The position numbers and the translations under genes were made by a program. Below the pieces are notes generated by a model, which saw only the letters and a list, made by a program, of their open reading frames with translations, had not been told where the DNA came from and made no database searches. A stretch of DNA of 14,434 nt from Candidatus Segetimicrobium genomatis (lineage in GTDB: Bacteria > Sysuimicrobiota > Sysuimicrobiia > Sysuimicrobiales > Segetimicrobiaceae). The stretch spans positions 3,103 to 17,536 of the forward strand of contig VBAN01000075.1 in assembly GCA_005882445.1 (NCBI GenBank), given 5' to 3'. Shown in pieces: positions 1-7,622 of this stretch; within the stretch, counting starts at the first letter, position 1, and each line of letters begins with the position of its first letter.

Positions 1-2
1 GC

Positions 3-1525
3 GCGGTGGACGGCGAGACGCTGGTGGTCGCGGACGCCGAGCATGCGGTCGGCGTGGCCGGGATCATCGGCGGCGCAGACACGGAGATCGGTCAGGCCAC
101 GACCACCGTGCTCCTCGAGGCGGCCTACTGGAACCCCCGCTCGATCGGCCGCACCGCGCGGCAGGTGGGGATCCGGACGGAGGCGTCGGCGCGGTTCGAA
201 CGCGGGACGGATCCGGCGGGCCCCCCCCTGGCCCAGGATCGGGCGGCCGCCTTGCTCCGGGAGTGGGGCGGCAGCCGAGCGCTGCGCCGGATGGTCGACG
301 TCTACCCCGGGCGCCTCAGGCGGCCGGCGATCCGCCTGCGCCACGCGCGGGCGGGGGCGGTGCTGGGCATCGACATCCCCAAGGACACGATGGTGCGGAT
401 CCTACGATCGCTGGGATGCACGGTCGCCGATGGCCCCCCGCTGCGGGTCCGCGCGCCCTCATTCCGGCCCGACCTCGTGCGCGAGGAGGACCTCATCGAG
501 GAAGTCGCCCGGATCTACGGATACGACCGGATCCCGCTGACCATGCCGCGCGGAGAGACGACCCCAGGGACGCTCGTCCCGGCGCTGCTGAAGGACGCGC
601 GCATCCGGGAGACGCTGGCCCGGTCCGGGCTGACCGAGGTGCTGACGCTGACGCTCGAACCCGCGGAGGTGGCGGCGCAGGGCGGCATCCCGCCGGTCGC
701 GCTCCAAAACCCCCTGGTCGCCGATCAGGCGGCGCTGCGCACGTCGCTCCTGCCCGGGCTCCTCGATGTGCTGTCGGGAAACGCGAACCGGCGCGTCGAG
801 GACGTCCAGGTGTTCGAGCTCGGCCGGGTGTTCCGCGCCGCGCCGCGCGCCAGGCCCGTGGAGCAGCGCTCGCTCGGGATCGCCGTGATGGGGCGGTGGC
901 GGACCGGGTGGAACATCCCCATCGACCAGGCCGCCGCCGATTTCTTTTATCTGAAGGGGATTCTCGAAGCCTTGCTGCGGGATCTGGGGGTGCGCGAATG
1001 GCAGGTGGAGCCGCTTGCGCCCCCGGATCCCTGGGCCGATTCGGAGCGACCGTGGTGGCATCCGGCCCGTGCGGCCGTCCTCACCGTCGCCGGGCGGGTG
1101 GTGGGCCGGTTCGGGGAACTGCACGCGGATCTCGGCGCGGCGCGCCGGCTGCCCCATCGGGCGTACGTGGCAGAGGTCGATCTGGAGGCGCTCCTCCCAA
1201 TGGTGGTGCTGGTGGGCACGGCCCCCGAGCTTCCTCGGTATCCCGCGGTGGAGCGGGACATCGCCGTCGTCTCCCCGGACCACCTGCCCGCCGCCGCAAT
1301 CGAGGAGGCGATCCGCGCCGGCGCGGGCCCGCTGCTGGAAACGCTGGACCTGTTCGACGTATACGCCGGGCCGCCGGTCCCGTCCGGCCACCGGAACCTG
1401 GCCTACCGCCTGCGATTGCGGGACCGGGACCGTACCCTGACCGCGGACGAAGCGGAGGAAATCATCCAGCGGGTTCGAATAGGCCTCCAGGAAAAGGGGA
1501 GGGGTGGCCGCCACCATCACAGTGA
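3..1525 (+). CDS. pheT: Phenylalanyl-tRNA synthetase beta subunit, 5'-truncated by window, frame lost at its 3' end
   Basis: This is the beta subunit of the cytoplasmic (PheS-PheT)2 enzyme that charges tRNA-Phe; the beta chain carries editing and tRNA-binding domains. The visible part, about 500 codons, is the C-terminal two thirds of a roughly 800-residue family. In order it holds the end of the B3/B4 editing domain (GVAGIIGG, then RTEASARFERG), the B5 domain (IRLRHARAGAVLG to EEVARIYGYDRIP), the catalytic-core-like domain (LQNPLVADQAALRTSLLPGLL, VFELGRVF) and the anticodon-binding FDX-ACB domain (ELPRYPAVERDIAVV, LFDVYAGPPVPSGHRNLAYR). Family sequences end about ten residues after LQEK. Here the frame has no stop there and stays formally open to 2279, but everything beyond about 1500 is Arg/Pro-rich out-of-frame sequence over cvpA and polX. 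A -1 shift at 1493-1499 would give a stop at 1523-1525, which I use as the likely end. The gene identity is certain; the end is not. Confidence 0.9.
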   Translation, partial: GGRRDAGGRGRRACGRRGRDHRRRRHGDRSGHDHRAPRGGLLEPPLDRPHRAAGGDPDGGVGAVRTRDGSGGPPPGPGSGGRLAPGVGRQPSAAPDGRRLPRAPQAAGDPPAPRAGGGGAGHRHPQGHDGADPTIAGMHGRRWPPAAGPRALIPARPRARGGPHRGSRPDLRIRPDPADHAARRDDPRDARPGAAEGRAHPGDAGPVRADRGADADARTRGGGGAGRHPAGRAPKPPGRRSGGAAHVAPARAPRCAVGKREPARRGRPGVRARPGVPRRAARQARGAALARDRRDGAVADRVEHPHRPGRRRFLLSEGDSRSLAAGSGGARMAGGAACAPGSLGRFGATVVASGPCGRPHRRRAGGGPVRGTARGSRRGAPAAPSGVRGRGRSGGAPPNGGAGGHGPRASSVSRGGAGHRRRLPGPPARRRNRGGDPRRRGPAAGNAGPVRRIRRAAGPVRPPEPGLPPAIAGPGPYPDRGRSGGNHPAGSNRPPGKGEGWPPPSQ

Positions 1526-2031
1526 ACTGGATCGATTGGCTCACCTTGGCGACCGTCCTCGTCTCCGTCCTCCGCGGCACGCGCTACGGCGTCCTCGCCG
1601 GCGTGCTCGATCTGCTGGCCCTGATCGGGGCGTTCCTCGCCGCGTCCGCGCTGTACGCGCACGTCGTGGCGTCCCTTCACAAGGCGCTGTTCCTGCCGAC
1701 CGAATGGGCGGGCTTCCTGGCGTTTGTGGTCATCTGGCTCGCGTTGTACATCGCGGTGGGGGTTCTCATCCGGCTGATGCACGCGGTCAAAACGGCCCCG
1801 GTGTCCGAGATGCTCGGGGGCGTGATGGGCGGCATTCGAGGGGTCGCGTTGATGGGGGCATTCCTGATCATCGCCCTGGCCAGCCCCTTTCACGACGGCT
1901 TCGACTCCGACGCCAAGCAGTCGCCCGTCGCGGGGTTTCTCCTGCGCGGGTACGAGTCTCTGATCGTCAACGTCGCTCCGTCGCTGTCCGTGCACATCCC
2001 GCGGATTGGCCCCGGCGGCGTGCTGTTCTAG
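1504..2031 (+). CDS. cvpA: CvpA family inner-membrane protein
   Basis: This is a hydrophobic protein of 175 residues, the usual CvpA size. It opens with NWIDWLTLATVLVSVLRGTR, followed by further hydrophobic segments around LDLLALIGAFLAA, GFLAFVVIWLALYIAVGVL and GVMGGIRGVALMGAFLIIALA; the last includes the Gly-rich turn typical of the family. CvpA was first linked to colicin V production; its general role is unsettled and has been tied to envelope integrity. The GTG at 1504 follows a purine-rich run (AAGGGGAGGGG) very closely. An alternative GTG at 1522 would give a protein starting MNWIDW, which fits the family better and would overlap the presumed ancestral pheT stop as GTGA. The stop TAG directly abuts the GTG of polX. 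The pheT-cvpA-polX order supports the call. Confidence 0.85.
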   Translation: MAATITVNWIDWLTLATVLVSVLRGTRYGVLAGVLDLLALIGAFLAASALYAHVVASLHKALFLPTEWAGFLAFVVIWLALYIAVGVLIRLMHAVKTAPVSEMLGGVMGGIRGVALMGAFLIIALASPFHDGFDSDAKQSPVAGFLLRGYESLIVNVAPSLSVHIPRIGPGGVLF

Positions 2032-3753
2032 GTGAGCGGCAAGCACCTCGAGATCGCCCGCATCTTCTCGCAGATCGCCGACCTCCTCGAGATCAAGCAG
2101 GAATCGGCGTTTCGGATCAACGCGTACCGCAAGGCCGCCCGCGCGCTGGAGGCCCTGGGCGACGACATCGAGGCGGTCGCCGCCCGGGGCGAGCTCCGGA
2201 AAATCGGCGGGATCGGCGAGAGCCTGGCCCAGAAGATCGACGAGTACCTCCGGACCGGAACGATCGCGTATTACGATGAGCTGCAGAAGGCGCTGCCCGC
2301 CGGGCTCCCCGACCTGATGACGATCCCCGAAGTCGGCCCGAAAACCGCCCTCCTCCTGTACCAGCAGCTGGGGATCGCCGACGTGGAGGCGCTCGAGCAG
2401 GCCGCCCGCGCGGGGAAGGTGCGCGAGCTGCCGCGGCTGGGGGCCAAGACCGAACAGAACATTCTTCAGGGGATCGAACGCCGGCGCCAGCAGGCCGCGC
2501 GCCAGCCGATCGGGGTCGTGCTGCCGCAGGCGCAGGCGGTCGTGGACGCGCTCGGCGGCGTCGGCGGGGTCGAGGCGGTGAGCGTGGCCGGGAGCCTCCG
2601 CCGGATGCGGGACACGATCGCGGACATCGATATCGTCGTGGCGACGCGCTCCCCGGAGGCGGTGATGGAGGCGTTCGCGGGCCTGCCTGAGATTGGCCGG
2701 GTGCTGGGCCGGGGCCCCACGCTCACCAGCGCCCTCCTCGGGACCGCGGGGGTGCAGTGCGATGTCCGGGCGATCGAGCCGGAGTCGTACGGGGCGGCGC
2801 TGCAGTACTTCACCGGCAGCAAAGACCACAACGTGCAGCTCCGCGAGCTGGCGGTGCGCCGCGGCCTGAAGGTCAACGAGTACGGCGTGTTTCGGGTTGA
2901 GGACGAGCGCAAGATCGGGGGGAGCACCGAAGAGGATGTCTACGGGGCGCTCGCCCTCCAGTGGATCCCCCCGGAGATCCGGGAAGCGCAGGGCGAGATC
3001 GATCTGGCGCAGCGCGGGGCGCTCCCCACGCTGATCGGCCTGGGGGATATCCGCGGGGATCTCCACATGCACACGACGTGGAGCGATGGGGATGATACGG
3101 CGGAGGCGATGGCGCGGGCCGCGAAGGCGCGCGGCTACCAGTACATCGCCATCACCGACCACTCGCGCTCCCTGAAATTTGCCGGCGGGGTGAGCGTCGA
3201 GGACCTCCGCGCTCACGCGGACGCCGTCCGGGGGCTCGCCGATCGGGTGGGCATCCGGGTCCTCATCGGCTCGGAGGTCGACATCCTGCCCGACGGATCG
3301 CTCGATTACCCCGACGAGGTGCTGCGGACGCTCGACCTGGTGATCGGGTCGGTCCACAGCCGGTTCCGGATGTCCCAGGACGAGATGACCCGGCGGGTGA
3401 TCGCCGCGATGCAGAACCCGCACCTGGACGTGCTGGGCCACCCCACCGGACGGCTGGTGGGCCAGCGCCCTCCCTTCGAGCTGGATCTCGAGGCGGTGGT
3501 CGACGCGGCGCGGACCACGGAGACCCTCCTGGAGATCAGCGCCTACCCCGAGCGGCTTGACCTCCGGGACTCGCATGTCCGGCTGGCGCGCGACCGCGGC
3601 GCGCTCTTCGAGATCGGGACCGATTCGCACCGCGTGGACCACCTCCGGACGATGCCGTACGGGATCGGCACGGCGCGGCGCGGATGGGTGGAGGCTCCCA
3701 GCGTGATCAACACGTGGCCCCTGGCGCGGCTCCTCGACTTCCTGGAAGGCTGA
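2032..3753 (+). CDS. polX: DNA polymerase/3'-5' exonuclease PolX (family X polymerase with PHP domain)
   Basis: This is a bacterial family X polymerase of 573 residues, the normal length, which fills short gaps in base-excision repair. The N-terminal 8-kDa-like region carries two helix-hairpin-helix motifs ([15 protein letters not shown], residues 55-69, and [15 protein letters not shown], 96-110). The nucleotidyltransferase core has GSLRR at 187-191 and the metal-binding aspartates D198 and D200 in ADIDIVVA, with D244 in QCDVRA as the likely third. The C-terminal PHP domain has an apparently full metal-ligand set: H345 and H347 ([11 protein letters not shown]), D376-H377 (ITDHS), E415 (GSEVDI), H442 (GSVHSR), H470 (LGHPTG), and D531 and H533 (GTDSHR). 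So both polymerase and PHP exonuclease activities are expected. The GTG start directly follows the cvpA TAG, so translation is probably coupled. The downstream glycosylase gene overlaps its 3' end, placing two base-excision repair steps side by side. Confidence 0.96.
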   Translation: MSGKHLEIARIFSQIADLLEIKQESAFRINAYRKAARALEALGDDIEAVAARGELRKIGGIGESLAQKIDEYLRTGTIAYYDELQKALPAGLPDLMTIPEVGPKTALLLYQQLGIADVEALEQAARAGKVRELPRLGAKTEQNILQGIERRRQQAARQPIGVVLPQAQAVVDALGGVGGVEAVSVAGSLRRMRDTIADIDIVVATRSPEAVMEAFAGLPEIGRVLGRGPTLTSALLGTAGVQCDVRAIEPESYGAALQYFTGSKDHNVQLRELAVRRGLKVNEYGVFRVEDERKIGGSTEEDVYGALALQWIPPEIREAQGEIDLAQRGALPTLIGLGDIRGDLHMHTTWSDGDDTAEAMARAAKARGYQYIAITDHSRSLKFAGGVSVEDLRAHADAVRGLADRVGIRVLIGSEVDILPDGSLDYPDEVLRTLDLVIGSVHSRFRMSQDEMTRRVIAAMQNPHLDVLGHPTGRLVGQRPPFELDLEAVVDAARTTETLLEISAYPERLDLRDSHVRLARDRGALFEIGTDSHRVDHLRTMPYGIGTARRGWVEAPSVINTWPLARLLDFLEG

Positions 3754-4328
3754 CGCGCCTGCCCAGGGCATTCTACGCGCGGGCGACGCTCGCGGTTGCC
3801 CGCGGCCTGTTGGGCTGCTATCTGGTCCACGAGACGCCCCGGGGGCGGGTCGCCGGCCGGCTCGTCGAGGTCGAAGCCTATTGCGGACCCCGCGATCCCG
3901 CCAGCCACGCGTACCGTCGGACCCCGCGCAGCGAGGTGATGTGGGGGGTCCCGGGCACCGCCTATGTCTATCTCAGCTACGGGACCCACGCCTGCATGAA
4001 CGTGGTGACCGAGCCGCGGGGGCGCCCCGGCGCGGTGCTGCTCCGCGCCATCGAACCCGTGGCGGGGGTGGGGTTGATGCGCCGCCGGCGCCGGACCGCC
4101 GCCGCGCGGAGCCTGGGGAGCGGCCCCGGCCGGCTGACGCAGGCGATGGGGATCACGCTTGCCCACAACCGCGCGGATCTCGTCTCGGGGTCTCTGTACC
4201 TGGCGCGCGGCCCGCGGCGCCGCGAGCCCATCGCGGCGACTCCTCGAATCGGGATCTCTCAGGCGACCGACCGGCGGTGGCGGTTTGTCCTGCGCGGATC
4301 CCGGTTTCTGTCGCGGCCCGTTCGGTAG
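3714..4328 (+). CDS. mpg: 3-methyladenine DNA glycosylase, AAG/MPG family
   Basis: This protein excises alkylated or deaminated purines to start base-excision repair. It matches the Pur_DNA_glyco (human AAG-like) family: the [19 protein letters not shown] start, [33 protein letters not shown] and LLRAIEP. Aligned by motif to human AAG, E54 is the water-activating catalytic glutamate (E125), Y56 the DNA-intercalating or stacking Tyr127 and H65 the counterpart of His136, counting from GTG 3714. The length of about 204 residues suits bacterial members. The start is uncertain. No ATG, GTG or TTG lies between the polX stop and the conserved LPRAFY block, so the start must overlap polX: GTG 3714 (40 nt) or ATG 3684 (70 nt), or else be CTG 3750, which would form a CTGA overlap just after GGAAGG. 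The gene lies directly after polX, whose product fills the gap left after glycosylase and AP-site processing. Confidence 0.93.
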   Translation: MAPGAAPRLPGRLTRLPRAFYARATLAVARGLLGCYLVHETPRGRVAGRLVEVEAYCGPRDPASHAYRRTPRSEVMWGVPGTAYVYLSYGTHACMNVVTEPRGRPGAVLLRAIEPVAGVGLMRRRRRTAAARSLGSGPGRLTQAMGITLAHNRADLVSGSLYLARGPRRREPIAATPRIGISQATDRRWRFVLRGSRFLSRPVR

Positions 4329-4391
4329 GCCGCCTGCGGCGTGAGCCAGGACGTGCCCGCGGCGACGCGCCGTCCATGGGGGCGCCGCGTG

Positions 4392-4400
4392 TGGTATCAT
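4392..4400 (+). promoter_or_regulatory. Possible extended -10 promoter for a leaderless transcript
   Basis: In the 70-nt gap after the glycosylase gene the sequence reads TGGTATCAT, an extended -10 (TG-N-TATCAT). No convincing -35 box lies 17 nt upstream (GTCCAT at 4372-4377). The -10 overlaps the ATG at 4399. Transcription about 7 nt downstream would begin at or next to the in-frame GTG 4408, which would be a leaderless start. This is an inference from sequence only. Confidence 0.4.
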
Positions 4401-5364
4401 GCGGGCGGTGCGGATTCTCATGGTGTTTGTCGACGGCGTGGGGCTGGGCGATCCCGATCCGGCCGTCAACCCGCTGGTCCGGGCCGAGACCCCGACGCTC
4501 CGCCGGCTCCTCGGGGGGCCGCTGGCCGGGCCGGCGGCGGTCCACACCGCGGAGGCGGTGCTGGTGCCCCTCGATGCCCGGTTGGGGGTGCCGGGTCTTC
4601 CCCAAAGCGCGACCGGCCAGGTGACGCTCCTCACCGGGGAGAACGCCTCCCGGCTCGTCGGGCGGCACGTGACCGCCTACCCGACACTGCGCCTGCGCAC
4701 CCTGCTGGAGGAGCGCGGCCTCTTCACCGAGCTGCGCCGGCGCGACATCCCCGCCACGCTTGCCAACGCCTACACGCCGGAATATTTCACCGCCGTCGCC
4801 GAGCGCCGGCTCCGGCACGCCGCGATCACCCTGAACGCGCTGCAGGCGGGGATGCGCCTGCGGGCCGTCGACGACGTGCGCGCGGGTCAAGCCGTCTACC
4901 AGGACCTCACCAACGCGCGCCTGCGGGAGTGGGGGCACGCCGTGCCGCTGATCGGCCCGGAGGATGCCGGCCGCCACCTCGCCGGGATCGCCGCCGCCCA
5001 CGCCTTTACGCTGTTCGAGTACTTCCTGACCGACCTGGCCGGTCACGGCCGGATCGCCGACCGGGTGGGCGTGGTGGAGCAGCTCGATCGATTCGTGGGA
5101 GCGGTCCTTGGCGCCGCGGGCCTGGATGAGACCCTCGTGCTCATCACGAGCGACCACGGGAACCTGGAAGACGAGCGGACGGACGGGCACACGCTCAACC
5201 CGGTGCCCGCGCTGCTCGCGGGCGCCGGCCGGGAGCGGATGGGAGAGCGGCTGCACGATCTCACCGATGTGGCCCCGGCCTGCCTCGATTTTCTCGTGAA
5301 AGCCGATCGAGGCGAGGAGTGGAACCAAGGTAAGGTCGAAGGGAACGGAGAGAGCCACCCGTGA
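4399..5364 (+). CDS. Alkaline phosphatase superfamily metalloenzyme (phosphoglycerate mutase/phosphopentomutase-like fold)
   Basis: This is a predicted soluble two-metal phospho-transfer or hydrolysis enzyme of the Metalloenzyme clan that includes cofactor-independent phosphoglycerate mutase and phosphopentomutase. Superfamily metal and nucleophile motifs appear in order: D in VFVDGVGLG near the start, the putative Thr or Ser nucleophile in SATGQVTLLTGE, D and H in FLTDLAGHGRIAD, DH in ITSDHGNLED, and H in DGHTLNPVPAL. At about 320 residues it is far shorter than iPGM (about 510) and somewhat shorter than phosphopentomutase (about 390), so the cap domain between ATGQ and TDLAGH is reduced. 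ATGQ most resembles the phosphopentomutase Thr motif, but the substrate cannot be named. The ATG at 4399 is the listed start. GTG 4408 is an attractive alternative, giving MRILMVFVDG, and fits the promoter-like TATCAT. No Shine-Dalgarno sequence precedes either. The stop overlaps the mutS2 GTG as GTGA. Confidence 0.8.
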   Translation: MRAVRILMVFVDGVGLGDPDPAVNPLVRAETPTLRRLLGGPLAGPAAVHTAEAVLVPLDARLGVPGLPQSATGQVTLLTGENASRLVGRHVTAYPTLRLRTLLEERGLFTELRRRDIPATLANAYTPEYFTAVAERRLRHAAITLNALQAGMRLRAVDDVRAGQAVYQDLTNARLREWGHAVPLIGPEDAGRHLAGIAAAHAFTLFEYFLTDLAGHGRIADRVGVVEQLDRFVGAVLGAAGLDETLVLITSDHGNLEDERTDGHTLNPVPALLAGAGRERMGERLHDLTDVAPACLDFLVKADRGEEWNQGKVEGNGESHP

Positions 5365-7622
5365 CGCCCCGGACCCTGCGGGTGCTCGAGTTCTCCGCGG
5401 TCTGCGGGCGGCTCGCCGGGCTGTGTGCCTCCGCGCTCGGCCGGGAAGCGGCCCTGGCGCTGCGGCCGTCCCCGGCGCTGGCGGAGGCGGCGCGGGGTCA
5501 GCGGGAAACGTCGGAGGCCAGGGCCCTCGCCGAGTTGGCGAACGGCCTCCCGGTGGGTGGGATCCGCGACATCCGCGATCCGGTCCACCGGGCGTCGATC
5601 GGCGGCGTCCTCTCCATCCATGAGCGCCCGCCGGGCGGAGGTCCCGCAACTGGCGGAGATCGCCGACGCGCTCGCCGTGTTTCCGGATCTCGAGCAGGCG
5701 ATCGGGGAGGCCATCGGCGCGGACGGAGAGATCCTCGACGGGGCAAGCCCCGCGCTGGCCCGGATCCGGCGGGAGCGGCGGACCGCCGACGCGCGATTGC
5801 GCGACCGCTTGGAAGAGGCGCTCCGCAGTCCCGCCATCGCGCGGATGCTGCGCGACCCGCTCATCACGATCCGCGGCGAGCGGTATACGCTCCCGGTGCG
5901 CTCGGAGTTCCGGCAGCAGTTTCCCGGCGTGGCGCACGATCAATCGTCGAGCGGGGTCACCGTGTTCATGGAGCCGCTCGCGGCCGTTCCGCTCGGCAAC
6001 CGCCTGCGCGAGCTGGCCGCGGAGGAGCGCGAGGAGGTGACCCGCATCCTGGCGTCCCTGAGCAGCGCCGTCGGGGCGGCGGCCGAGGCGCTCGCGCTCA
6101 CCCTGGACGGCCTGGCCCGGTTGGACCTCGCGGCGGCGAAGGCCGTGTGGACCTTCGCCGCGCCCGGCATCCCCTGCTCTCCGGCGAGGTGGTGCCAATC
6201 GATGCGCAGCTGGGCGGCCGCTTCCGGACGCTCATCATCACCGGCCCGAACACCGGGGGCAAGACGGTGACGCTGAAGACCATGGGGGTCCTCAGCCTCA
6301 TGGCCCAGGCCGGCCTCCACATTCCCGCGGCCGGCGACAGCGAGGCGGCGGTGTTCCCCCAGATCTACGCGGACATCGGCGACGAGCAGAGCATCGCGCA
6401 GAACCTCTCGACGTTCTCCTCGCATCTCGGGGCGATCGTGGAGATCTTCCGCGCGCTCGTCCAGGCCCCGCCCGGAAGCGGGCGCGCCCTCGTGCTCCTC
6501 GACGAGGTGGGCGCGGGGACCGACCCCGCGGAAGGGGTCGCCCTCGCCCGCGCCCTGATCGAGGCGCTGCACGCGCTGGGCGTGTGCACCGTGGTCACCA
6601 CCCATTACAACGAGCTGAAGGCGATGCCGTACACGCACCCGGGGATGGAGAACGCGTCGGTCGAGTTCGACGAGACGACGCTGCGGCCCACGTTCCGGTT
6701 GCTCGTCGGCACCCCGGGCCGCAGCAACGCGTTTGCCATCGCCGAGCGGCTCGGGCTGGATCCGCGGATCGTCGAGCAGGCCCGCCGCTCGCGCTCACGC
6801 CAGGACACCGACCTGACGCAGGTCCTCCAATCGGTCGAAGCCGAGCGGGAAGCGCTCGCGCGCGAGCGCGAGGCGATGGCCCGCGAGCGCGCGGAACTCG
6901 CGGCCGAGCGAGCCCGGGCTGCGGAGGAGGCGCGGCGTCTCGAAGCGGAGCGCCGCCGGCTCTTTGAACGCGCCGGGGCGGAGGTGCAGGCGCTGGTGCG
7001 CCGCGGCCGGGAGCAGTTGGACGCGCTCCTCGCCGCGCTCAAAGCGCATCCGTCGCCCGAGACCGCGGAGCGCGCTCGATCGGGTCTGCGCGAGTTGAGC
7101 GCCGCCTCCGAATCCTACGCCGCCCAGGGGAAGTCCCCGGCCGGGGGATCCCCCCCGCGGGACCTCCGGGTCGGTGAGAACGTTCTCGTGCTCTCGCTCG
7201 ACCGGCCGGGAGTCGTCCAGGCCGGACCCGATCACCGCGGGGAGGTCGAGGTGCGGGCCGGGGCCCTCAGGCTTCGGGTTTCCCCGGCCGACCTCAGGCG
7301 GCTTCCCGCCGGCGAGGCCCCGGAGCCGGCTCGCAGCCCCGAGTCGGGCCCGGACCTGGCGAAGGCGCTCACGGTGCCCTCCATCCTGGAGCTCCATGGG
7401 CTCGGAGCGGAGGACGCCGTCCTGGAATTGGACAAATATTTGGATGACGCGACGCTGGCCGGACTCCGGCGGGTGACGGTCATTCACGGCAAGGGCACGG
7501 GCGCGCTGCGCCAGGCGGTGCACGCGCATCTCAAGGGGCACCCCCAGGTGGCGGCGTTCCGGCTCGGCGGAGAGGGCGAAGGGGGAAACGGGGCGACGAT
7601 CGTGGACCTCGGGGCCCGATGA
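5361..7622 (+). CDS. mutS2: Endonuclease MutS2, with internal out-of-frame middle segment (probably broken)
   Basis: MutS2 is a DNA- and collided-ribosome-acting ATPase with a C-terminal Smr domain. One frame is open for 753 codons, but only its ends read as MutS2. Codons 1 to about 87 give the N-terminus (RTLRVLEFSAV, LALRPSPAL, GGIRDIRDPVHRASIGGVL). From about 6150 come RRARHPLLSGEVVPID, Walker A GPNTGGKT, VFPQIYADIGDEQSIAQNLS, Walker B ALVLLDEVGAGTDP, the VTTHYNELK and GTPGRSNAFAIAERLGL blocks, a Glu/Arg/Ala-rich coiled coil, and the Smr domain (ILELHGLGAEDAVLEL, VIHGKGTGALR). Between them the frame gives Arg/Gly/Pro-rich nonsense, while the real core/clamp sequence lies in another frame (separate entry). 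About 15-25 family residues appear missing at each junction, so two out-of-frame deletions compensate each other. GTG 5361 overlaps the upstream stop (GTGA), and the stop overlaps the next ATG (ATGA). A functional clamp would need the other frame, so activity is doubtful. Confidence 0.88.
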   Translation: MTPRTLRVLEFSAVCGRLAGLCASALGREAALALRPSPALAEAARGQRETSEARALAELANGLPVGGIRDIRDPVHRASIGGVLSIHERPPGGGPATGGDRRRARRVSGSRAGDRGGHRRGRRDPRRGKPRAGPDPAGAADRRRAIARPLGRGAPQSRHRADAARPAHHDPRRAVYAPGALGVPAAVSRRGARSIVERGHRVHGAARGRSARQPPARAGRGGARGGDPHPGVPEQRRRGGGRGARAHPGRPGPVGPRGGEGRVDLRRARHPLLSGEVVPIDAQLGGRFRTLIITGPNTGGKTVTLKTMGVLSLMAQAGLHIPAAGDSEAAVFPQIYADIGDEQSIAQNLSTFSSHLGAIVEIFRALVQAPPGSGRALVLLDEVGAGTDPAEGVALARALIEALHALGVCTVVTTHYNELKAMPYTHPGMENASVEFDETTLRPTFRLLVGTPGRSNAFAIAERLGLDPRIVEQARRSRSRQDTDLTQVLQSVEAEREALAREREAMARERAELAAERARAAEEARRLEAERRRLFERAGAEVQALVRRGREQLDALLAALKAHPSPETAERARSGLRELSAASESYAAQGKSPAGGSPPRDLRVGENVLVLSLDRPGVVQAGPDHRGEVEVRAGALRLRVSPADLRRLPAGEAPEPARSPESGPDLAKALTVPSILELHGLGAEDAVLELDKYLDDATLAGLRRVTVIHGKGTGALRQAVHAHLKGHPQVAAFRLGGEGEGGNGATIVDLGAR
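5623..6150 (+). other. Frame-displaced middle of mutS2 (core and clamp region)
   Basis: This stretch is read in a frame shifted by +1 relative to the start of mutS2. It encodes textbook MutS2 sequence: VPQLAEIADALAVFPDLEQA, ILDGASPALARIRRE, MLRDPLITIRGERYTLPV, VAHDQSSSGVTVFMEPLA, LRELAAEEREEVTRIL and LDLAAAKAVW. The first junction falls at about 5622-5628, after GGVLSIHE. The second falls at about 6148-6156, before DLRRARHPLL. No start with a clear ribosome-binding site belongs to it, although an in-frame ATG occurs at 5620, so I do not call it a separate gene. Its good conservation argues that the breaks are recent or are sequence errors. Confidence 0.8.

Noticed and set aside
1504..2279. 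A genuine C-terminal extension of PheT by about 259 residues
   Set aside because: The added residues are the out-of-frame reading of cvpA and polX, Arg/Pro-rich, and PheT is already full length at about 1500. An overlap of this size with two conserved genes is implausible.
1462..3771. Very long reverse-strand open frame (769 codons) opposite cvpA and polX
   Set aside because: The translation is His/Arg/Pro/Asp-rich without domains. It mirrors the codon bias of well-identified genes on the other strand, a usual effect in GC-rich DNA.
4329..4340. GCCGC-CT-GCGGC inverted repeat after the glycosylase gene as a terminator
   Set aside because: The loop is only 2 nt and no T-run follows.
5600..6180. 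Programmed frameshifting or translational bypassing to rescue mutS2
   Set aside because: Family residues are absent at both junctions, so no shift in reading could restore the normal protein. I also see no slippery heptamer there.
4153..6198. Reverse-strand open frame of 681 codons opposite the glycosylase, metalloenzyme and mutS2 genes
   Set aside because: It has no recognisable motif and a composition typical of antisense shadow; the + strand genes have clear catalytic motifs.
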